The notes below the pieces were generated by a model. That model was not told where the DNA came from, did no database searches, and worked only from the letters and a program-made list of their open reading frames with translations. This document shows, in pieces, positions 47,601 through 56,208 of a stretch of 64,000 nt of DNA (within the stretch, counting starts at the first letter, position 1; every line of letters begins with the position of its first letter). The stretch is from Kiloniella litopenaei. Its GTDB lineage: Bacteria; Pseudomonadota; Alphaproteobacteria; Kiloniellales; Kiloniellaceae. The stretch spans positions 124,001-188,000 of the forward strand of contig NZ_LANI01000001.1 of the NCBI RefSeq assembly GCF_000982415.1, written 5' to 3'. The translations under genes and the position numbers were made by a program.

Positions 47601-48319
47601 TAGAGATCAAACAACTCCATAAATATTTCGGGGCTCTCCATGTCCTGCAAGGGATCGACCTGAATGTCAGCAAGGGCGAAGTTCTAAGCATTATCGGCTC
47701 TTCCGGGTCTGGCAAATCAACGTTGCTTTATTGCATCAATGGACTGGAAGAAATTCAGCAAGGCGAGGTTGTCGTTGACGGAACCACTGTTCATGACAAG
47801 AAAACCGACATTAACAAGCTGCGTCAACGCTTGGGCATGGTCTTTCAGCAATGGAATTCATTCCCGCACCTCACCGCGCTGGAAAATGTTGCTCTGGCCC
47901 CCAAGATTGTCAAAAAGGTATCAAAAGACCAAGCAAAGTCCATCGCGGAAAAGCAGCTTAAGCATGTTGGTTTGGGCGACAAGCTGGATGTTTACCCCTC
48001 TGCTTTATCTGGCGGGCAACAGCAACGTCTGGCCATTGCCCGTGCCTTGGCTATGGAACCGGAATACATGCTTTTTGACGAAGCAACTTCAGCACTGGAC
48101 CCGGAATTGGTGGGCGAAGTGCTGGATACAATGCGACTTTTGGCCGAAGAAGGCATGACCATGATCTGTGTTACCCACGAAATGGGCTTTGCCCGTGATG
48201 TGTCAGATCGTGTTGCCTATTTTCATCAGGGCGTCATGGAAGAAGTGGGTCCACCAGAACAGATTTTTGGTGCCCCCCAGTCGGTTCATACACAAAAGTT
48301 TTTAGCAAACGTCCGATAA
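47597..48319 (+). CDS. Amino-acid ABC transporter ATP-binding protein
   Basis: A 240-residue GlnQ/HisP-type ATPase. Walker A is GSSGSGKST (about 34-42), the Q-loop is near [10 protein letters not shown], the signature is LSGGQQQR (about 137), Walker B is [12 protein letters not shown] (about 157) and the H-loop is in [11 protein letters not shown]. The start was set at 47597, overlapping the permease stop by four bases, because the domain begins at [12 protein letters not shown]; a longer frame upstream lies within the permease. It is complete and standard for the family. Confidence 0.94.
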   Translation: MIEIKQLHKYFGALHVLQGIDLNVSKGEVLSIIGSSGSGKSTLLYCINGLEEIQQGEVVVDGTTVHDKKTDINKLRQRLGMVFQQWNSFPHLTALENVALAPKIVKKVSKDQAKSIAEKQLKHVGLGDKLDVYPSALSGGQQQRLAIARALAMEPEYMLFDEATSALDPELVGEVLDTMRLLAEEGMTMICVTHEMGFARDVSDRVAYFHQGVMEEVGPPEQIFGAPQSVHTQKFLANVR

Positions 48320-48390
48320 GAAGTATTCTTCTTTCGGATATCACACACGACCCCTTAACAGTTTTTTATAATCAGTACAGGAATAAGACC

Positions 48391-49287
48391 ATGTGGAAAG
48401 GCGTTATCCCAGCCGTCACGACCAAATTCGATGAAAACGACAATCTGGATCATACAGAAATGAAACGCTGTTTTGATTATCAGATGGACGCAGGTTGTGA
48501 TGGCCTGATCGTCGCAGGTTCTCTTGGCGAAGGTTCTATGCTTTCCAAGGAAGAGAAAATTGCTGTTCTTAAAACAGCAAAAGCGGCCACAGGTGACAAG
48601 CCTGCCATCATGACCATTAACGAAGCCGCAACCCGCGACGCCTGTGCCATGGCCCAGGCATCACAGGAAGCGGGCGCAGATGGAATCATGCTTGTCCCTA
48701 GCCCGATCTACCACACAGATCCGCGTGAGACTGTCGCCAGTATGCGTCAAGTTGCCGAAGCAAGTGATCTACCGATCATGATCTATTCAAACCGTGTAGC
48801 TTATCGTGTAGATGTCACACCGGAAATCATGGAAGAACTTGCCGACGAAAAGCGTTTTGTTGCGATCAAGGAAAGCTCTGATGATATTCGTCGCACGACT
48901 GAGATCATCAACAAATTCGGTGATCGTTTTGACGTTTTCACTGGCGTTGACAACCTGGGTTACGAAGCACTCAGCGTTGGTGCTATCGGTTGGGTCGCGG
49001 GCCTTGTCGTTGCTTTCCCGAAAGAAACCGTTGCCATCTATCGCCTGATGCAGGCTGGTCGTAACCAGGAAGCGCTTGAAATCTATCGTTGGTTCCGTCC
49101 TCTGCTTGATCTGGATGTTTCCACGTACCTTGTTCAGAACATCAAACTGGCTGAACAGATTGAAATCGGTTCCAACGATCGTTGCCGTATGCCGCGTATG
49201 CCATTGATCGGTGCCCAGCGTGAAAGAGCAGAAAAGATTATCCGCGACGCAATCGCTTGTCGTCCGGAACTTCCTGTTCTCGGGTAA
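48391..49287 (+). CDS. DHDPS/NAL-family lyase
   Basis: A 298-residue class I aldolase-type TIM barrel. The Schiff-base lysine is Lys160 in FVAIKESSDDIRR; GSLGEGSMLSKEEK corresponds to the usual GTTGE motif, and Tyr in IMIYSNRVAYR is the proton relay (the common YNNP motif is altered). This branch includes dihydrodipicolinate synthase, N-acetylneuraminate lyase and 2-keto-3-deoxy acid and pyrroline-hydroxycarboxylate enzymes, so the substrate is open. It is the last gene before a strong terminator, downstream of the transporter, and probably acts on the imported compound or its keto product. Confidence 0.88.
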   Translation: MWKGVIPAVTTKFDENDNLDHTEMKRCFDYQMDAGCDGLIVAGSLGEGSMLSKEEKIAVLKTAKAATGDKPAIMTINEAATRDACAMAQASQEAGADGIMLVPSPIYHTDPRETVASMRQVAEASDLPIMIYSNRVAYRVDVTPEIMEELADEKRFVAIKESSDDIRRTTEIINKFGDRFDVFTGVDNLGYEALSVGAIGWVAGLVVAFPKETVAIYRLMQAGRNQEALEIYRWFRPLLDLDVSTYLVQNIKLAEQIEIGSNDRCRMPRMPLIGAQRERAEKIIRDAIACRPELPVLG

Positions 49288-49346
49288 AAATCTCTTACTC
49301 TCCGGGTTCTCCCTATCACTTGAAATACCTTGGTGAGAGTAACTTG

Positions 49347-49382
49347 GCTGGGCGAGTTCTGCTGGCCCGCCCAGCTCTTTTT
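49347..49382 (+). terminator. Rho-independent terminator after the ABC/lyase operon
   Basis: GCTGGGCG at 49347-49354 pairs with CGCCCAGC at 49368-49375 around a 13-base loop, followed by TCTTTTT. It lies about 60 bases after the lyase stop and separates this operon from the serine dehydratase gene. Confidence 0.9.
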
Positions 49383-49571
49383 ATACATAAACGACAAAAC
49401 CAAAACTGGAATAAGATCATACAAAATGATCATATAAAATAACCGCTATTTTTGCCCAGACTTTAAAGAAACTTCTGATTTTGAAGAAATTAAAGTCGCA
49501 ACAAAATACAACCCAAATGTTTTGGGACAAATAATGGGCAACACAGGATCAGGTCAGAGACAGGTAATACC

Positions 49572-51136
49572 ATGGATAACTATTTCCCCTCTATTCTCAA
49601 TGATGCCATTGGCCCTGTAATGCGTGGTGCGTCCAGCTCGCATGTGGCCGCGGCCTATCGAATTGGCCGACTGGGCCGCGATTATATGGGGCTTGATCAT
49701 AAAGGCGGCAATTTATCCAGAGTTCTCATTGAATACGATCCCAATGGATCGCTAGAACCCACCCATGACAGTCAAGGTTCAGACATGGGGCTTTTTACCG
49801 GTTTAATGGGGTGGGACATCACAGATGACCGTATGGTTGATGCCAGAAAACATCTTGAAGCTAACGGTACAGATGTTCAAATCGCCATAACAGACTATGG
49901 CGCGATACACCCGAACACTTATAAACTTACCCTGACGAGTGACACGGAAAGTTGCTGTATTCTGGCTATTTCAATTGGCGGCGGTATCGTCGAAATTATC
50001 GCGATTGACGACATCAAACCTCCCTCTTTGGCGATTACCACGAGACCTTTATCTGGAACGACGATCCCACCCTTGATCAACATCTTAAAGAACTTCCCTG
50101 CGTCGATAGCCTTCACGTGCATCACGGACTACAGGGGCGCGTCCTGCAAATAAAGGGACAAAAGAGACTATCGGCACAGGATCTGCCCGTCGGCATAGAT
50201 ATAAAGGCCTTTAAAAATCTCAAACCTGTTCTACCTGTTGGTAGCTCTACTAAAATGGATCTCCCCTTCACAATTAGTGAAGAGATGATGTCATATAACA
50301 AAGATAAAAATCTGTTGCTTTGGGAACTAGCCCTGAAATACGAAAGCGCCCGGGGCAACATCTCTGAAAAAGAGGTCCTCGAGAAAATGCGCGATATTGT
50401 ACGTATACTCGAAAAATCAATTTCGGACGGCATCAAGGGCACGCAATACATGGATCGGATTTATCCGGCACAGGCCCCTGCCTTCAAAGAAAAACAAACG
50501 GGTAACAGTTTCCTTAATATGGGACTGTACAACGATGCAATTCTTGCCGTGACGGCCCTGATGGATGTCAAAAGCTCTATGGGTGTTATTGTTGCGGCAC
50601 CAACCGCGGGTTCTTGTGGCACGCTTCCGGGAACTTGCCTTGGTGTCGCCACCGCCCTCAATATGACCGAAGATCAAAAGATCAAGGCCATGTTAGCCGC
50701 CGGGCTCATTGGCGTTTTCATTGCCCGCATGGCCACCTTTTCTGCGGAAATAGGCGGATGTCAGGCTGAAACAGGTTCCGGGTCTGGTATGGCAGCGGCC
50801 GGGCTGGTAACCTTACTGGATGGATCGCTGGATCAATGTATTGCCGCTGCGTCCATGGCCTTGCAAAACACCTTTGGCCTTATTTGTGATCCTGTTGCCA
50901 ATCGCGTAGAAGCCCCATGCCTTGGCAAAAATGTAATGATGGCTGGCAACGCCCTGTCTGCTGCCAACATGGCACTGGTAGGCTTTGATCACCTTATCCC
51001 CCTTGATGAAGTCATCATCGCAATGCACAAGGTCGGGCAATCCCTTCCCTGTGAACTTCGCTGTACAGGCAAAGGCGGTTTGGCAATGACACCCACAGCA
51101 AAAGCGCTGGAACAGAAATTAACATCCCAGCCATAA
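49572..51136 (+). pseudogene. L-serine dehydratase, iron-sulfur type, frameshifted
   Basis: A single-chain serine/threonine deaminase of the SdaA type, about 521 residues once joined. The N-terminal beta part has RGASSSHVAAAYRIGRLGRD and ends at GGGIVEIIAIDDIK. The alpha part has PTAGSCGTLPGTC and the three 4Fe-4S cysteines near genomic 50760 (GGCQAE), 50885 (ICDPVAN) and 50918 (APCLGKN). The frame changes at about 50016-50018: adding one A to the AAA run restores IKTSLFGDYHET, which is typical for the family. As written, the first frame ends at 50153 and the second starts later. This is either a recent mutation or a homopolymer sequencing error. It follows the lyase operon and may complete the pathway to pyruvate and ammonia. 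Confidence 0.85.
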
Positions 51137-51167
51137 GGGAATGGTGTCTTTAGTAACTTATAAAAGG

Positions 51168-51575
51168 CTAAACCTTAATGTTCCTTTTGTGCCATTCCTT
51201 ATCCTCAAAATTCTGGATTTCAATTTTATACCCATGCGGGCTTTCGAACAGAGAACTATAGACCGAAAATTTTTCTGAATGCCCCGGGTTCTTGATGTAC
51301 TTTACGCCCTTGGAAGTCAGAAATTCATACCAACCATCCACATCACTGGATACGATGGTGATCATCACCCCCACCTGTGATCGAGGCCGATCGGGCAAAC
51401 AGCAGACCCCCAGAAAGCTCAAATCTGTCAGGCGATAGATATGGCAAGCCCCCTGATCGACAACAAACTCCAATTCCATGGTTTCGCGAAAAAACCTCGA
51501 CGCAAGATCAAGATCGTCGCAGTAGGTAAAAACAATGGATTGATTGATCTCGGGGCGCGTAGGTGTCTTTTTCAT
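51168..51575 (-). CDS. VOC/glyoxalase-family protein
   Basis: A 135-residue VOC protein. It starts SIVFTYCDDLDLASRFFRE and ends FSVYSSLFESPHGYKIEIQNF, the first and last units of the vicinal-oxygen-chelate fold, with the segment GVMITIVSSDVDGWYEFL in between. Substrate unknown. The ATG at 51575 fits the domain better than an ATG at 51704, which would add 43 residues with no VOC character. The nearest gene on its strand, a PAS_5 protein, lies 238 bases away. It converges on the serine dehydratase gene. Confidence 0.83.
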   Translation of the reverse strand: MKKTPTRPEINQSIVFTYCDDLDLASRFFRETMELEFVVDQGACHIYRLTDLSFLGVCCLPDRPRSQVGVMITIVSSDVDGWYEFLTSKGVKYIKNPGHSEKFSVYSSLFESPHGYKIEIQNFEDKEWHKRNIKV

Positions 51576-51813
51576 TTTGTTGGCTTCTCGCTTTTTATCA
51601 ATTTTTTTAATCATTTTTATCTGCTGGCAAACAAATTCTGTCAAACCTGTGATTAGCTTTACACCATCTGCGATTATAAACCTATAATCATCGACCAGAA
51701 ACACGATGGCGCCTTAAACATAATTGAGAAAAAACAATAAATGCAAAGATTTGGGGTAAAATCAGTTCATCTGATCGTCACAAAAACTATCGAATAGTAA
51801 ATTTGATTATCCA

Positions 51814-52335
51814 TCACGCAATCTGGCTTCGGGATTTAATCTCCCAATGATGTCCTCTGAATTCCTGATCTATCCGATCTGCCCCTGAAAGACGTGATAA
51901 CGCCCCGAAGATAAACTTAACATCCCCCTCATCATCAACCATCGGCAGATGAATAGCCTCTATCAATATTCTCTTCTGGCTGGACGAGTGAACTTCCTCT
52001 TGCGAGACATAGGCCATTCGTTTGGTCGCGGCCTCTTCATAATTGGCAAGAATAGTTGCAGCACTATCGCCAAAAGTACTTTCGTCAACGTATTTATCTG
52101 TAAAATGTTGCCCCAGCGAATAGTTCAAATAGGTTCCCTGTAAACGAACCAACGCAGAAAAAGGATTATATTCCAGCTGGACGAGAAAGATATGGGGTAA
52201 AAATTCTGACGGAATTCCAATAGGGTCAAGCGCTGATTTCATGGGCAATCCCTTACACTGGGGTAAAGATCGCCAATAGTCATAGATACCTTTAACAGGA
52301 TCAGTCAGCTTGATTGGATTATTGGAACTTTCCAC
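51814..52335 (-). CDS. PAS_5-family protein, tandem copy B
   Basis: A 173-residue PAS_5 protein. It shows GIYDYWRSLPQCKGLPMKSALDP, LPHIFLVQLEYNPFSALVRL and the C-terminal AIHLPMVDDEGDVKFIFGALSRLSG. It is clearly related to the gene at 52572-53111, and less closely to the protein at 43765-44211. No output domain is present. The start is GTG with AGGA in place. A 13-base inverted repeat lies just upstream. Confidence 0.83.
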   Translation of the reverse strand: MESSNNPIKLTDPVKGIYDYWRSLPQCKGLPMKSALDPIGIPSEFLPHIFLVQLEYNPFSALVRLQGTYLNYSLGQHFTDKYVDESTFGDSAATILANYEEAATKRMAYVSQEEVHSSSQKRILIEAIHLPMVDDEGDVKFIFGALSRLSGADRIDQEFRGHHWEIKSRSQIA

Positions 52336-52360
52336 GACGCAACATCCTATAATCGCTTTC

Positions 52361-52394
52361 TATCTCAAAGTATGGAACACGATACTTTGAGATA
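52361..52394. repeat. Perfect 13-bp inverted repeat between the PAS_5 genes
   Basis: TATCTCAAAGTAT at 52361-52373 pairs exactly with ATACTTTGAGATA at 52382-52394 around an 8-base loop. It stands 26 bases before the start of PAS_5 copy B. No T run follows, so it looks like an operator or a structured leader rather than a terminator. Confidence 0.85.
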
Positions 52395-52571
52395 TGATTA
52401 ACTATAAATCACATCCCATAATAATGAAAATTCCGTTACAAAAAAAACAGTGAATAAATACCTATCGCACATTCACTTTACAAATGGGAAGCACAGCCAC
52501 AGCCCTCAACGCTATCACGCGTGACCACAACAACCTGATACCACGCCCAAAACGGCTGAATTTCATTCGGA

Positions 52572-53111
52572 TTAAGCTATATTGCTAACCGCCTTTACAT
52601 CCCAACGACGGCCTCTGAATTCATGGTCATGATTTGTCGCCCCGGAAATTCGCGACAGGGCACCAAGGAAATAATTAACATTACCCTCTTCATCTACCAT
52701 CGGCAAATGAATGGCTTCGACAAGCATTATTTGCCCTGATATGCCATAGACCTCTTCATGGGAAACATAGGCAACGCGTTTCTGTGCAGCCTCTTCGTAG
52801 CCCGCAAGAATAGCCGTCGCGCTTTCCCCAAAGGTACTTTCATCAATATATTTATTCGTAAAATATTCACCAATAGAATGATTGATATAGGTCCCCTGCA
52901 ACCGGATCAAAGCCGCAAAGGGATTTTCCTCCAACTGCACAAGAAAAACATGGGGCAGATGCTCGGTAGGTATATCAACGGGATCAAGAGAAGATTTTAA
53001 CGGCAACCCCGCGCACTTCGGCAAAGTAAGCCAGTATTTATATACCCCCAGAACCGGAGGTGACAGATTATCCAGATCTGCATATTGTTCCACAATGAAA
53101 CCCCATACCAC
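52572..53111 (-). CDS. PAS_5-family protein, tandem copy A
   Basis: A 179-residue PAS_5 protein, a tandem paralogue of the gene at 51814-52335: VYKYWLTLPKCAGLPLKSSL, LPHVFLVQLEENPFAALIRL and AIHLPMVDEEGNVNYFLGAL align block for block. The first codons (MVWGFIVEQY) are a GTG-initiated extension and a start at the GTG seven codons later is possible. It is separated by 236 bases from copy B. Its ligand is unknown. Confidence 0.83.
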   Translation of the reverse strand: MVWGFIVEQYADLDNLSPPVLGVYKYWLTLPKCAGLPLKSSLDPVDIPTEHLPHVFLVQLEENPFAALIRLQGTYINHSIGEYFTNKYIDESTFGESATAILAGYEEAAQKRVAYVSHEEVYGISGQIMLVEAIHLPMVDEEGNVNYFLGALSRISGATNHDHEFRGRRWDVKAVSNIA

Positions 53112-53235
53112 CCAAAAATAGAATCACCATGAGAGTAATATAGGTAATAATTGGATTTTATAAAAGTTAAAATTCAACTATAGCGATACATACTTATTTA
53201 TTGAAAAGACCTGTACTTCCGAACCAGACCTGATC

Positions 53236-53961
53236 CTAAATGATGTTTTGCAGTATTACCTTACGAACATCGTCTCTTTGCTGATCATCCGGGGAAATGT
53301 TTGGATCTTTACCACCTGCCAGGTTTTTATCATTCAATTCGCGTCCAAGATTGAGGTTCGCCTGTAGCTGATTGTTATCACCATTTTCGACATCAGTTTC
53401 ATTTGCAGGGGTAAAGTTTTCTGCAACAGAATTCTTTACATTTTCATCGATTAACTTGGCGATTTTTTCTTCTATTTTTTTACGATCTTCCGGCGACATG
53501 TTTTTAAGATCTTCTTCGGTCAACCCAAGAGATCTCAATACCTGGGCGCGCATTCTCTCGCCCGGTGTCTGCCCGATAATATCCTTGAAAGCCGCAACAG
53601 ATTTATCATATGCACCCTCTTCAGGTTCTACCGGGTTTAGATATTGACTAACGTCTGCGTCCGGTACCGCCGTAGCAATCTGTTGCGCGTAGAAAAGCGT
53701 TTGTGAGGTCTGTGTTCGCGCAAGGCTAATCGCGTCTGTTGTCGTCGAAACCGGATCGTTGGTGCCGTCGGCAATATTTTGAACGGTTAAGTCTTTATAG
53801 GATTCAGCAACGCTTTTTGCCGCACTCTCATTTGAAGAGTAGGCAGTTTTTGCCAGATTGTAATCTCTGGCCGCCTGCACCTTGGTCAGCTTCAGTTGCT
53901 CTTCAACCTGGCTAACCCGGCGGTTTGCTTCTATCACAGCGTTTGTTCGACTTACTAACAT
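53236..53961 (-). CDS. Hypothetical coiled-coil protein
   Basis: A 241-residue protein. The N-terminal region (about 5-60) is helical and heptad-like with VEEQLKLTKVQAARDYNLAK. A Pro-rich linker follows (about 105-120) and then MRAQVLRSLGLTEEDLKNMSPEDRKKIEEKI (about 130-165), a motif I have seen recur in alphaproteobacterial proteins of unknown role. The C-terminal part is acidic and probably disordered. There is no signal peptide. I cannot assign a function. Confidence 0.7.
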   Translation of the reverse strand: MLVSRTNAVIEANRRVSQVEEQLKLTKVQAARDYNLAKTAYSSNESAAKSVAESYKDLTVQNIADGTNDPVSTTTDAISLARTQTSQTLFYAQQIATAVPDADVSQYLNPVEPEEGAYDKSVAAFKDIIGQTPGERMRAQVLRSLGLTEEDLKNMSPEDRKKIEEKIAKLIDENVKNSVAENFTPANETDVENGDNNQLQANLNLGRELNDKNLAGGKDPNISPDDQQRDDVRKVILQNII

Positions 53962-54338
53962 TGCTCTTATCCATCAGAATGAACAGAATACACAGGAATT
54001 AACAAGCAATTTATATGCCAATACATCAACCCAAGCAGTGTCAGTCGGCAAGCAAAAGCACAACATCTGGTGGAAACGGATCGATCAAAGGAGAAATATA
54101 GCCCTGAACATTCAGCAGAATAACCTTCAAACCAAAGGCCACCAGTACCCAGACTGGTGGCTAAACCAGTCGCCAAACTAGCTATGGTTAGATATCTTCT
54201 TTTTCATGAATGAACTTATCTCAAATTTCAGGTGCTTTGATCTATTTTATCCTTGCAACCTCGGCTGTAGATCCTAAATTGGCAGACATAAATAACAATA
54301 AATAACTCTTAGCTTAAAATTTTGCGGAATTTCGTTTC
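53962..54338. promoter_or_regulatory. Divergent gap with alternative hairpins
   Basis: A 377-base gap between the coiled-coil gene and ygiB with no supported gene. Around 54138-54170 three segments read ACCAGT, ACTGGT and ACCAGT (54141-54146, 54153-54158 and 54165-54170), so the middle can pair with either flank. The left pairing extends to GCCACCAGT/ACTGGTGGC (54138-54146 and 54153-54161). Such mutually exclusive stems are a feature of attenuators, but no leader peptide or T run was found. Confidence 0.55.
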
Positions 54339-54887
54339 ATGAAAAGATCAAAATCCCTGAAGCTTGCCCTGATGGGTGCAAGCGTTCTAGCCCTTAGTGC
54401 TTGTGAAGAACCCCAGGACGTGGCCATCTTTGAGAATGTGGATCAATGCTCTCAACAGGATGGTTTTGATCGAAATGCCTGTGAAGAAAACATGAAACTG
54501 GCCCAGCAAGAACATCTGAGAGTTTCCCCCAAATACACATCCGTCGAAGATTGCGAAGCTGACTTTGGATCAACGCAATGCGAAATTGCCCCTGTGCAAA
54601 CATCTAGCGGCGGATCAGTTTTCATGCCCTTGATGATGGGGTATATGATGGGGAATATGCTGAGCGGCGGGTCACGTGTTGCGACACAGCCCCTGTATAG
54701 ATCTTCGGATGATCCCAAAAACTTTAGAACTGGTGACAACCAAAAAGTTGCTGGAAAAACTGGTATTTCCAAAGTTCCGGCCAACGTTGCCAAGGCCCCG
54801 ACGACAAAAACCAGCACCATTCGACGGGGCGGTTTCGGGGCAAGTGCGCCAAAGATGTCATCATCGCGTCGCAGCTTTGGCGGATAA
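54339..54887 (+). CDS. DUF1190 lipoprotein-like protein (YgiB family)
   Basis: A 182-residue secreted protein. The signal sequence LALMGASVLALSAC ends in a lipobox-like LSAC, so it may be a lipoprotein. DUF1190 features follow: IFENVDQCSQQDGFDRNACEE, then YTSVEDCEADFG and the methionine-rich FMPLMMGYMMGNMLSGG. The tail is basic with Arg/Gly/Ser. E. coli YgiB is encoded next to YgiC, and here a YgiC-like gene follows by 60 bases. Confidence 0.88.
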   Translation: MKRSKSLKLALMGASVLALSACEEPQDVAIFENVDQCSQQDGFDRNACEENMKLAQQEHLRVSPKYTSVEDCEADFGSTQCEIAPVQTSSGGSVFMPLMMGYMMGNMLSGGSRVATQPLYRSSDDPKNFRTGDNQKVAGKTGISKVPANVAKAPTTKTSTIRRGGFGASAPKMSSSRRSFGG

Positions 54888-54947
54888 TCGCTCGTTCACG
54901 ACAAACCTTATCCCCCAAATAAGACACTCCATTCAGACAGAGAATAA

Positions 54948-56117
54948 ATGCAACGGATTTCACTGGAACAACGGGATGACTGGAAAGCACAGGCAGAAAG
55001 CATGGGCTTTAACTTTCACACAATTGATGATGCCCCCTATTGGGATGAAAGTGCCTGTTACCGTTTCAGCCTGGATCAAATCGAAAATGACATCGAAGAT
55101 CCCAGTGAAGAGATTGAAAATCTGTGTTTCGAAGTCGTACAAAGGGCAATCAACTCTGAAGAGATCCTGACAAAACTCGCCATCCCCGAAGATTTTTGGG
55201 ACTATATACGGGCAAGCTGGTTCAATCAGGAGAAGAACCTCTATGGACGTCTTGATTTTTCCTATGACGGACAAAGCCCGGCCAAACTGCTGGAATACAA
55301 TGCCGACACACCGACATCACTTTATGAAAGCTCGGCCTTTCAGTGGTTATGGCTGGAACAGGCCATGGAACGCGACCTGATCCCCAAAGGATGTGATCAA
55401 TTTAACTCCATTCACGAACGGCTTGTAGAAGCCTTTCAGAATATGCGCGTCAACAAAGACATTGATGGCAAGCTACATCTTGCATCATGTCAGAATACCC
55501 CCGAAGATGAAGGAACGGTCAGATACCTTGAAGAATGTGCCGTCCAGGCCGGATTGGAAACAAGCTTCCTTTATATGGAAGAAATTGGCATAGATGAAAA
55601 CGGCCATTTCACCGATCTTGACGATATGGGCATTCGCACCCTGTTCAAACTCTATCCATGGGAATGGATCATGACGGACGAGTTTGGAAAATCAGTTCCC
55701 AAAAGTGGTGTGACCTTTATCGAACCGGCGTGGAAATCAATTCTTTCCAACAAAGGGCTTTTGCCTCTTTTATGGGAAATGTTCGAAGGGCACCCCAATC
55801 TTTTACCATCCTTTTTTGCCAATGATCCACGCGCTGCCGATCTTGATGGTGGTTACGTAAAAAAACCACTATTTTCCCGTGAAGGCAGCAATATTGAAAT
55901 GGTCCGCGAAGGGGAACAGCCCCTTAAAATCGATGGTCCCTATGGGGAAGAAGGACACATTGTCCAGGCGTTACACCCCCTACCCGTTTTCGAAGGCAAC
56001 CACACGGTCATCGGGTCATGGCTGGTCGCCAGCAAACCCTGTGGCATGGGCATACGTGAAGATAACTCGCCCATTACCAAAGACAGCTCTCGATTTTTGC
56101 CGCACGTTATCTATTGA
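54948..56117 (+). CDS. Glutathionylspermidine-synthase-like protein (YgiC family)
   Basis: A 389-residue ATP-grasp ligase of the glutathionylspermidine synthase family without the amidase domain. Family blocks include YNADTPTSLYESSAFQW (about 115-131) and FIEPAWKSILSNKGLLPLLW (about 262-281), followed by FEGHPNLLPSFF and PLFSREGSNIEM. E. coli YgiC is thought to be an ATP-dependent ligase of unknown substrate. The gene follows ygiB as in the E. coli locus. AGAGAATAA precedes the ATG. Confidence 0.9.
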   Translation: MQRISLEQRDDWKAQAESMGFNFHTIDDAPYWDESACYRFSLDQIENDIEDPSEEIENLCFEVVQRAINSEEILTKLAIPEDFWDYIRASWFNQEKNLYGRLDFSYDGQSPAKLLEYNADTPTSLYESSAFQWLWLEQAMERDLIPKGCDQFNSIHERLVEAFQNMRVNKDIDGKLHLASCQNTPEDEGTVRYLEECAVQAGLETSFLYMEEIGIDENGHFTDLDDMGIRTLFKLYPWEWIMTDEFGKSVPKSGVTFIEPAWKSILSNKGLLPLLWEMFEGHPNLLPSFFANDPRAADLDGGYVKKPLFSREGSNIEMVREGEQPLKIDGPYGEEGHIVQALHPLPVFEGNHTVIGSWLVASKPCGMGIREDNSPITKDSSRFLPHVIY

Positions 56118-56208
56118 ATTTAGCCTGCCCCCCTAAAATCCAATAAACCTGTCACCTTTTGAACAGGCAATTTTACTAATCGACTTTATTAATTGATTGC
56201 GCCGTTTC

